A DNA stretch of 7,885 bases from assembly GCA_031284295.1 (NCBI GenBank), contig JAITAE010000213.1, positions 1-7,885 on the forward strand. Reading direction: 5' to 3'. The DNA is from Spirochaetaceae bacterium (GTDB lineage: Bacteria; Spirochaetota; Spirochaetia; Treponematales; Breznakiellaceae). This document shows positions 1-4,602 of this stretch, piece by piece. The stretch's first letter is position 1; each line of letters starts with the position of its first letter. Position numbers and translations under genes: made by a program. The notes below the pieces were generated by a model. That model saw only the letters and a program-made list of their open reading frames with translations. It was not told where the DNA came from and did no database searches.

Positions 1-165
1 CCTATTATTCGCGTTAATTCGTTTAATTCGCGGACTTTTCTCTTTGCCGCGTGGAGGCTCATTGCGCTTAGGCGGCGGATTGGTGGGTAACGGAAGAATC
101 GCAACGCGGGGTTGTAGCGGGGGGGCTAAAAACTTATCCAAAACCGCGGCCTGATCCCGCGCCAC

Positions 166-204
166 AAAACAGCGTGTCGCAAGCATGCTTGCTTATGCTG
201 TTTT
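166..204 (-). terminator. Nested palindrome, candidate terminator of the pyr-tonB operon
   Basis: The outer arms AAAACAGC (166-173) and GCTGTTTT (197-204) are exact reverse complements. Between them sits a perfect 14-base palindrome GCAAGCATGCTTGC (179-192). On the minus strand the outer stem ends in TTTT followed by GTGG, so it can act as a terminator about 195 bases after the tonB-like stop. It is equally good on the plus strand. A cruciform or protein-binding site is the alternative. Confidence 0.5.
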
Positions 205-316
205 GCCTGACGTTCTACCGCACGCTTAGCTGCATAAGGAAGGGAACGAGCTTGCTGCGGCATCTTCGACTGTACGCGCTCAATGTTTCGCGCGCAGTTT
301 TGGGCTGGGCGGCGGC

Positions 317-334
317 AATGAAGAATGAAGAATG
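317..334. repeat. Short tandem repeat, heptamer AATGAAG
   Basis: AATGAAG occurs twice in tandem (317-330) followed by a partial third copy AATG (331-334). It is too short to suggest a function. Confidence 0.6.
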
Positions 335-396
335 GTAAATGACAGGGACAACAACTGACATACCTGCGTATTTAAGCGGATGGCCGCTTGGCGGGG

Positions 397-1029
397 CTAT
401 TTTATTTGGAAACGGACAGGGTAACGGTAACGAACAGCTACAGCTTTGCCGTTAGCCTGGGCCGGCCTGCCGCTGATACCCGTAAACGCTTTCACGGCGG
501 CCTCTCCGAAACCCCTTCCCGGCGGATTCTCTTTGATTATTTCAACGCGCCGCACCTTGCCTTCGCTGTCGATGTAAAGTTCTATGTACGCGATGCCTTC
601 AAGACCGGACCGGAGGGCGATGGCCGGGTAGACCAGCCTTGAACGGATCGCTTTTTCGTCCAGGTACGGCAGCACGGAGACCTGGTTTTGCGGCAAATAC
701 TCTTCGGTGTACCTGACGGCGGGGGCGGCGGGCTGAGACGCGGCGGCAACTTCGACAGGCTCCTCCTCAACTTCAATTATGGTTTCAGCGACAGGCTCGG
801 TTACGACCAGTTCAACCGGCGGCGCTGCCGGTTTCGGCGGCGGAAGCGGCTCTTCCTCCTCGATATCGGTAAGTTTCATTACACCGGCAGGAGACTCAAT
901 GACGCTGGCCTTTACTTCAATCGCAAACACAATTAAAAAAAGCAGCAGGATATGCATGGCGGTAACAATAACAAAAACACCGCCGCGTCTGAGTTTGCCT
1001 TTTACATCTTTTTCATTTTCCACTATCAA
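397..1029 (-). CDS. TonB-like energy transducer
   Basis: Inner-membrane-anchored periplasmic protein expected to pass energy from an ExbB/ExbD complex to outer-membrane transporters. The 210 residues show a short basic cytoplasmic start (KGKLRR), one membrane segment at about 18-37 (VFVIVTAMHILLLFLIVFAI), an acidic and proline-rich spacer at about 57-104 (EEEEPLPPPKPAAPPVE and following), and a TonB C-terminal domain at about 125-210. That domain has YPAIALRSGLEGIAYIELYI, then IDSEGKVRRVEI, GFGEAAVKAF, and the closing YPVRF. The start is TTG (GTG at 1023 is the alternative). It begins nine bases after pyrC, so it is probably the last gene of the pyr operon. No exbB, exbD or receptor gene is in the window, so the system it serves is unknown. 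A TonB-domain protein not devoted to transport is also possible. Confidence 0.85.
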   Translation of the reverse strand: MIVENEKDVKGKLRRGGVFVIVTAMHILLLFLIVFAIEVKASVIESPAGVMKLTDIEEEEPLPPPKPAAPPVELVVTEPVAETIIEVEEEPVEVAAASQPAAPAVRYTEEYLPQNQVSVLPYLDEKAIRSRLVYPAIALRSGLEGIAYIELYIDSEGKVRRVEIIKENPPGRGFGEAAVKAFTGISGRPAQANGKAVAVRYRYPVRFQIK

Positions 1030-1035
1030 TAAAAT

Positions 1036-1041
1036 ACCTCA
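1036..1041 (-). promoter_or_regulatory. Ribosome binding site of the tonB-like gene, overlapping the pyrC stop
   Basis: TGAGGT on the minus strand contains the pyrC stop codon TGA itself. It is six bases from the TTG at 1029 and 12 from the GTG at 1023, which favours TTG as the start and suggests that termination of pyrC feeds initiation here. Confidence 0.65.
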
Positions 1042-2259
1042 AAATGGCGACTGATACACGACTCTGCCTCCGCAGAGAGTTAAAACCACGGCGCCGTAAA
1101 GTTTCCTGCCGGAAAAAAGCGTGTTCTTTCCTCGTGAGGCGAACATAGCGCTGTCAATAAGGGTTTCACATTCCGTATCCAATATGACAATGTCCGCGTT
1201 ATTGCCTGCCGCAATGGCGCCGTGGCCGCTGAGCCCCAGAATACGGGCCGGCGCCGCGCTGAGCAGCGAAAAAAGTTTTTGCGGCGAAAAGTTATGCCGT
1301 TTTACCAGCGTACTGTAACATACTGTAAATGCCGTTTCCAGCCCGCTGAAACCTGGCGCGCCGTTTAGTTTGTCTTCCGTGGTGTGCGGGGCGTGGTCCG
1401 TCGCGATAACGTCGATGACGCCGTCCTTCAGCGCCTCGATAAGAGCGAGGCGGTCTTCTTCGCCGCGCAGCGGCGGGGCAACTTTGCCAAAGGTTTCCGG
1501 CCCGGACGTTGCCGCGTCACGGCAGGTCAGCGCGATATGGTGCGGGGTGGTTTCCGCCGTTAAAAGAGTCCGGGGATCGCGCTTTTTGTGATGACGCAAA
1601 AGTTCAGCCGCGCCTTTTGTAGAAACGTGCGCGATGTGTACGCGGCAGCCCGCCCCAAGTCGTAGCGCTCTGTCAACGGCGGCATCCTCGCCGCCAAGGT
1701 CGCAGTGGCACGACACCGTATGTCCGCCCTCCGCCGCCCTGCGGAGGGCGGCGGAGAAGAGACCGTCGTCCTCCACATCCTTGCCGTCTTCGGACAGAAG
1801 CGGCGGACTGTAGGCGCGCGCGGCGGACGGCTCCGCCTCCAGGTAAGGCGAAAGTTTTTTGCCGTTCATACCTTCGGTAAGGGAGATTGCCGGGTACAGC
1901 CTGGTCAGGCCGAGCGTGTCCGCCCGCCGCTTGATAGAATACGCCGCCGCTTCATTGTCTACAGGCGGCTTCGTGTTTGCCATACAAACCACGCTCGTAT
2001 AGCCGCCTCGCGCCGCCGCTAGCGAGGCTGATTCCAGCGTTTCCTTTTCGCTGAAACCCGGCTCGCGGAAGTGCGCGTGCATATCGACAAAACCGCTCGT
2101 CAAAACAAGCCGCCCTCCGCCGTCAAACACAAGACCGTCTATAGGCCGCGCCTCTGATTCCGGAGAGACATCAACGATACGTCCCCCGTTTACGGTTACG
2201 CTGCCCATCGTGTCCGTAAAGGCGTCCGTTATGCGGAAATTACGAAAGGTGATTTTCAA
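1039..2259 (-). CDS. pyrC: Dihydroorotase, class I
   Basis: Zinc amidohydrolase that closes N-carbamoylaspartate to dihydroorotate, the step after PyrBI. The 406 residues form the TIM-barrel type with the metal motif DMHAHFREPG (59-68: H61, H63, R65 for substrate), the FSDDG-like loop LSEDGKD (155-161) with D158 as likely metal bridge, H185 in CHCD, H208 and H211 in VHIAHVS, KVAPPLR (259-265) and the catalytic Asp in ATDHAPH (D288). Length and motifs fit catalytic class I enzymes rather than the inactive PyrC-like proteins that lack metal ligands. It starts with TTG overlapping the pyrI stop (TTGA), so translation is probably coupled. The usual KxNPPLR appears here as KVAPPLR, a modest variation. 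Its stop TGA overlaps the ribosome binding site of the following tonB-like gene. Confidence 0.95.
   Translation of the reverse strand: MKITFRNFRITDAFTDTMGSVTVNGGRIVDVSPESEARPIDGLVFDGGGRLVLTSGFVDMHAHFREPGFSEKETLESASLAAARGGYTSVVCMANTKPPVDNEAAAYSIKRRADTLGLTRLYPAISLTEGMNGKKLSPYLEAEPSAARAYSPPLLSEDGKDVEDDGLFSAALRRAAEGGHTVSCHCDLGGEDAAVDRALRLGAGCRVHIAHVSTKGAAELLRHHKKRDPRTLLTAETTPHHIALTCRDAATSGPETFGKVAPPLRGEEDRLALIEALKDGVIDVIATDHAPHTTEDKLNGAPGFSGLETAFTVCYSTLVKRHNFSPQKLFSLLSAAPARILGLSGHGAIAAGNNADIVILDTECETLIDSAMFASRGKNTLFSGRKLYGAVVLTLCGGRVVYQSPF
1724..1751. repeat. 11-bp GC-only-style hairpin inside pyrC
   Basis: CCGCCCTCCGC (1724-1734) and GCGGAGGGCGG (1741-1751) are exact reverse complements around a 6-base loop. 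It lies in the codons for the ALRRAAEGG segment. Such a stable stem could slow polymerase or ribosomes, but codon bias toward G and C is a sufficient explanation. Confidence 0.6.
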
Positions 2260-2690
2260 CGGAAATCCTCTGTCCCGCGTGTTTCGTCACAGTATTCACA
2301 GCGGTAAATCCCCGTCGCGCTGTCCGTGAGACGGAATATATGCGGAATATATTTTTCCGTTGACGTGATGCAGCGCGGATTCTTGCAGAAAAGAACATTT
2401 TCGACGCGCCGCGGAAGTCTCAGCATTATTTTTTGAGTTACAATTTCATTTTCGATGATACTGACCGTGATATCAGGATCGATGAGTCCCAAAATATCAT
2501 AATTTATATTTATCGTATCATAAATTTTTATAATATCCTTTCTGCCCATACGCGGCGAAGGGGCGTTTACGACAAAGGCTATTGTATGCGGTGATTTTCC
2601 GAGCGACAGCCAGTCAAAAACGCGCACGCCCTGGCCGGCTTTTATATGGTCAATTACAATTCCATTTTTTATCTTATCAATAATCAGCAT
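2256..2690 (-). CDS. pyrI: Aspartate carbamoyltransferase, regulatory subunit
   Basis: Binds CTP/ATP and the catalytic trimers, making PyrB allosterically controlled by end product. The 144 residues show the N-terminal nucleotide-binding motif GIVIDHI (10-16) and MGRKDIIKIYDT (48-59). By eye, K55 and K87 align with the E. coli nucleotide-contacting K60 and K94. The C-terminal zinc domain has C102 and C107, then C131 and C134, which hold the interface with PyrB. Effector response therefore looks intact. The ATG follows pyrB with zero spacing and has GGGAG (2699-2703) eight bases upstream. Its TGA stop overlaps the start of pyrC. The 2461-2580 segment is clearly more AT-rich (about 35-42% GC by hand count) than neighbouring pyrC. 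Confidence 0.96.
   Translation of the reverse strand: MLIIDKIKNGIVIDHIKAGQGVRVFDWLSLGKSPHTIAFVVNAPSPRMGRKDIIKIYDTININYDILGLIDPDITVSIIENEIVTQKIMLRLPRRVENVLFCKNPRCITSTEKYIPHIFRLTDSATGIYRCEYCDETRGTEDFR
2266..2271 (-). promoter_or_regulatory. Ribosome binding site supporting the TTG start of pyrC
   Basis: AGAGGA on the minus strand ends six bases before the TTG at 2259, within the last codons of pyrI. No ATG or GTG close by is better placed. Confidence 0.65.
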
Positions 2691-3614
2691 CTATACAACT
2701 CCCAATATGGAAGCAAGCAACGCCATCCTTATATACATCCCGTATTCGGCCTGTTTGAAGTAAGCCGCCCGTGGGTCGTCGTCTATCTCGACTGAGATTT
2801 CGTTTACCCTGGGCAGCGGGTGCAGCACAATCAAATTACAGCGCGCAAGTTTCATCAGTTTTGGCGTTAAAATGTATGAGTCTTTAAGGCGGATGTACTC
2901 TTCCTCGTTCAGAAAACGTTCACGCTGCACGCGCGTCATATATAAAACGTCAATATCGCCGATAATTTTTTCCAGATGGTCCGTTTCGGTATATGAAACA
3001 TTATTTTTTTGAAGTACATCCTGGGTTATATATTCAGGGATCGTCAATTCACCAGGGGAAACAAAAATCATTTTTACGTCGGCGTAACGCGAAAGGGAAG
3101 CGGCAAGCGAATGAACGGTGCGCCCAAATTTCAGGTCGCCGCAAAAACACACATTAAGCCCAGAAAAACGCCCGCACAGTTGTTTGATTGTAACAAGGTC
3201 GGTAAGCGTCTGGGTTGGATGGTGGTGACCGCCATCCCCCGCGTTTATAACGGGGACGGACGAACAGCGGGATGCAAGCAGAGCGGAACCCTCTTTGGGG
3301 TTGCGCATTACAATAGCGTCCGCATATGACGAAACGACGCGCACCGTATCGGCCAGGCTTTCACCCTTGCTTGCCGAACTCGAACCGGGCTCCGCAAAAC
3401 CCAACGTAGCGCCGCCCAGCCTGAGCATAGCCGCCTCGAAAGAAAGCCTTGTCCTGGTACTCGGTTCAAAGAAAAGCGCCGCCAAAAGTTTCCCGCGGCA
3501 AGAGTTGCGCAGATAATCCTTGTCGTTTTTTATTTGTTCCGTTAATTCAAAAAGCCCGTCCAGTTCCGCCACGCTAAAATCGTCCGGCCCTACTAGGCTG
3601 CGTCCTTGAAGCAT
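2691..3614 (-). CDS. pyrB: Aspartate carbamoyltransferase, catalytic subunit
   Basis: Condenses carbamoyl phosphate with aspartate to N-carbamoylaspartate, the committed step of pyrimidine synthesis, in the cytoplasm. From the ATG at 3614 it has 307 residues, matching the family. Motifs in order: PSTRTR (51-56, carbamoyl phosphate), SKGES with K83 (equivalent to E. coli K84, donated to the neighbouring active site), MRNP (R104), HHHPTQT (H132, Q135), FGRTVHS (R165), TRVQ (R228, Q230) and HPLPR (265-269). All active-site residues are present. The open frame continues 92 codons upstream to 3890, but that part encodes IS630 transposase remnant and leader, so it is not part of the protein. The stop TAG directly abuts the pyrI ATG with no spacer. 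The adjacent pyrI indicates a class B (c6r6-like) holoenzyme. Confidence 0.97.
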   Translation of the reverse strand: MLQGRSLVGPDDFSVAELDGLFELTEQIKNDKDYLRNSCRGKLLAALFFEPSTRTRLSFEAAMLRLGGATLGFAEPGSSSASKGESLADTVRVVSSYADAIVMRNPKEGSALLASRCSSVPVINAGDGGHHHPTQTLTDLVTIKQLCGRFSGLNVCFCGDLKFGRTVHSLAASLSRYADVKMIFVSPGELTIPEYITQDVLQKNNVSYTETDHLEKIIGDIDVLYMTRVQRERFLNEEEYIRLKDSYILTPKLMKLARCNLIVLHPLPRVNEISVEIDDDPRAAYFKQAEYGMYIRMALLASILGVV

Positions 3615-3621
3615 TGAATGT

Positions 3622-3626
3622 TCCCT
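3622..3626 (-). promoter_or_regulatory. Ribosome binding site that fixes the pyrB start
   Basis: AGGGA on the minus strand lies seven bases before the ATG at 3614. None of the upstream in-frame starts (including the ATG seven codons earlier and the TTG at 3890) has a comparable box at a proper distance, and the 3614 start gives the family's standard N-terminus. Confidence 0.7.
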
Positions 3627-3690
3627 GCCGATCATCCTACACCGCCAGCGGTTTCCATACAAGACCTCAGAATGAACACAAGAGAAGAGA

Positions 3691-3721
3691 ATAATGAGAC
3701 CGCGCTTTGCCAGGGTTTCAA
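3691..3721 (-). promoter_or_regulatory. Weak candidate promoter for pyrB
   Basis: On the minus strand TTGAAA (3721-3716) matches five of six positions of a sigma-70 -35 box. CATTAT (3696-3691) matches four of six of the -10 box, with a long 19-base spacer. The -35 overlaps the small inverted repeat GGGTT/AACCC (3713-3724), just past the end of the IS630 similarity. A second small inverted repeat, ACCGC/GCGGT (3641-3652), lies in the leader. The predicted leader is about 70 bases. Some promoter is needed here because hydA is closed off by a terminator, but this exact site is tentative. Confidence 0.25.
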
Positions 3722-3725
3722 CCCG

Positions 3726-4155
3726 TTTCTTTAATGTCTGCCGGATGGTTTCCAGGGATACCGCCTTCGTATCGGCGGTTTCAAGAGTTACCCAGGTATC
3801 CGTTAACAACCCTAACATCCACCGGGCACACCCATCCGGTACCGGCCCGCATCGCGGAGCGATAAGCCGTGCCTCGTCCGACCCTTGCAAGGAACGCTGC
3901 CGGTGTCCACGGACTTTCCCTTCAAGGCTTACCTAAAACCCCGTCCTCCACGAACCGTTGCCTTAAGGCTTCTATTGCCCGGCAATGCATCCCTACCATC
4001 CCCGCTGTCATTTCGTCGGTGTTATCCTTCACTGATAAGGAGCAAAGCCTGGACTCGCTTCCATTTTGGGCACCGTGTTTCCCCTGGTTGATGATGTCAT
4101 GAAGAAGATTTTCATCATCTTCCTCCAAGGTTACCTTGTATTTCCTTCGTGGCAT
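3726..4155 (-). pseudogene. Decayed IS630-family transposase, 5' part only
   Basis: The first 77 codons (ATG at 4155, stop at 3922) open with KYKVTLEEDDENLL and contain TDEMTAGMVGMHCRAIEAL, then RQRFVEDG, the helix-turn-helix layout of IS630 transposases. Three frameshifts are visible. Near 4065 and near 4026 are two compensating shifts: read one frame over, the stretch between them becomes WKRVQALLLISEG, the expected LLLAD-like helix. A third near 3930-3937 moves the similarity into another frame, which continues [13 protein letters not shown], then [17 protein letters not shown], and ends at ETIRQTLKK (about 3726). Similarity then stops abruptly: the whole DDE catalytic domain is absent, leaving about 140 of the roughly 350 residues usual for the family. 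It cannot encode an active transposase. I could not identify terminal inverted repeats. The final frame happens to run on in phase into pyrB. Confidence 0.82.
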
Positions 4156-4189
4156 AGATCCCCCCCCCCCCCCTATTGGTTTCTATGCC
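4151..4189. repeat. 8-bp inverted repeat enclosing the poly-G tract and a start codon
   Basis: GGCATAGA (4151-4158) and TCTATGCC (4182-4189) are exact reverse complements 23 bases apart. The loop holds the 14-base homopolymer. On the minus strand the ATG of the transposase remnant (4155-4153) lies in one arm, so a transcript starting upstream could hide the start codon in the stem. Confidence 0.6.
4160..4173 (-). repeat. Homopolymer of 14 G (coding strand)
   Basis: Fourteen consecutive C on the given strand equal G14 on the minus strand. The tract ends four bases before the ATG of the IS630 remnant, where a Shine-Dalgarno sequence would sit. Tracts of this length slip during replication and are hard to sequence, so the true length may differ or vary between cells. 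Confidence 0.9.
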
Positions 4190-4213
4190 TTCTAAAATAT
4201 ATCCTATCCATTG

Positions 4214-4444
4214 TTACAATTGAGCCGCGGCAAGCGGCGGGGTATTAAACCCCAAAGCAGAATAAAGATTTTTCCATGTAATTTGGGAGCATGAATCAAA
4301 ACCGCCCGCGCACTTTTGATTCATCCCTGCGCGGCAGCTTTTCAGGCAGTTATAGCCCCAGTAAGTATAGATCCGCTGTTTGGGAGGCGCCAATAATATA
4401 CGCTTTACGAAACATACGTTCCGGCCAACCTGCATGATTAGCAA
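4214..4444 (-). CDS. Doubtful 76-residue ORF in a repeat-rich gap
   Basis: I do not recognise this protein. A TTG start has a GAGGT box (4451-4455) six bases upstream, and an ATG follows three codons in, so initiation is possible. The product would be basic and Cys-containing (C12, C34, C38, C46, C52), with no membrane segment and no familiar motif. It ends in LGFNTPPLAAAQL, which is exactly the translation of the two GC-rich hairpins at 4224-4253. An 11-bp inverted repeat at 4291-4324 also lies inside it. Reading frames created by structured intergenic repeats look like this, so I favour a non-coding element over a gene. It sits alone between the hyd terminator and the IS630 remnant. Confidence 0.2.
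   Translation of the reverse strand: MLIMQVGRNVCFVKRILLAPPKQRIYTYWGYNCLKSCRAGMNQKCAGGFDSCSQITWKNLYSALGFNTPPLAAAQL
4224..4253. repeat. Two adjacent GC-rich hairpins
   Basis: Two back-to-back short inverted repeats are present: GCCGC/GCGGC (4224-4228 and 4234-4238, loop GGCAA), then GGGGT/ACCCC (4239-4243 and 4249-4253, loop ATTAA). No base separates them. From memory, similar GGGGTTTAATACCCC strings occur in intergenic regions of other bacteria, which would make this part of a dispersed repeat; I could not verify that here. Confidence 0.5.
4291..4324. repeat. 11-bp perfect inverted repeat with GC-rich loop
   Basis: The arms ATGAATCAAAA (4291-4301) and TTTTGATTCAT (4314-4324) are exact reverse complements around a 12-base loop of almost only C and G. 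The stem is AT-rich and the loop GC-rich, the opposite of a usual terminator, and no T-run follows on the minus strand. It may be a protein-binding site, a cruciform or part of a folded RNA. Confidence 0.7.
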
Positions 4445-4498
4445 GTGGTAACCTCACATTTCGTGTAAAATAGCCGCCCGCCGCAACAGGGTGCAAAC

Positions 4499-4528
4499 AA
4501 AGCGCCCTCCCGCAAGGGAGGGCGCTTT
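4499..4528 (-). terminator. Intrinsic terminator of the hyd operon, possibly bidirectional
   Basis: A perfect 13-bp stem has arms 4499-4511 and 4516-4528, with core AGCGCCCTCCC, and a 4-base loop. On the minus strand it is followed by a T-rich tail (TTTGTTTG). It begins 74 bases after the hydA stop codon. On the plus strand the stem is also followed by T-rich sequence, so it could stop transcription from both sides, although no plus-strand gene is seen nearby. Confidence 0.85.
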
Positions 4529-4548
4529 TGCTTGTCTTTTCAGTTTAG

Positions 4549-4582
4549 CCGCCGGCGGAAGCCTCGCCCTGGAGCGGGGCTT
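4549..4582 (-). other. Paired inverted repeats just after hydA
   Basis: Between the hydA stop and its terminator lie a 9-bp hairpin (arms 4559-4567 and 4574-4582, one G-U pair, 6-base loop) and, directly beside it, the perfect palindrome CCGCCGGCGG (4549-4558). On the hydA strand no T-run follows, so these are not intrinsic terminators by themselves. They could protect the 3' end of the hyd transcript or be a short repeated element. The structure is visible; the role is inferred. Confidence 0.45.
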
Positions 4583-4602
4583 TGCTTAAGCGCAACAAGC
4601 TG

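Larger units (their letters stand above)
1..396. other. Non-coding region downstream of the pyr-tonB operon
   Basis: No convincing gene is seen on either strand. The first 30 bases carry two near-copies of TTAATTCG flanked by CGCG. A small hairpin AAGCGG/CCGCTT (374-389) lies just after the tonB-like stop but has no T-run on that strand. The main structures are the palindrome at 166-204 and the heptamer repeat at 317-334, listed separately. The end of a gene to the left of the window cannot be excluded. Confidence 0.5.

Noticed and set aside
688..1054. Two plus-strand frames with Gly/Ser- or Arg-rich stretches
   Set aside because: They mirror the proline- and glutamate-rich spacer and membrane segment of the tonB-like gene.
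1724..1751. GC-rich hairpin as an intrinsic terminator in pyrC
   Set aside because: It is inside intact conserved coding sequence and has no T-run on either strand.
1705..2022. 105-codon plus-strand open frame rich in Arg
   Set aside because: It is a shadow of the GC-rich pyrC codons on the other strand, with low-complexity Arg-rich sequence.
3615..3890. N-terminal 92-residue extension of PyrB as a new fused domain
   Set aside because: Its first half matches the IS630 transposase middle region and the rest is leader. The standard PyrB start with its own ribosome binding site lies downstream.
4160..4173. Homopolymer as pure assembly artefact
   Set aside because: Length error is possible, but its placement in an inverted-repeat loop just before an ATG is worth keeping; it was retained as a repeat with uncertain exact length.
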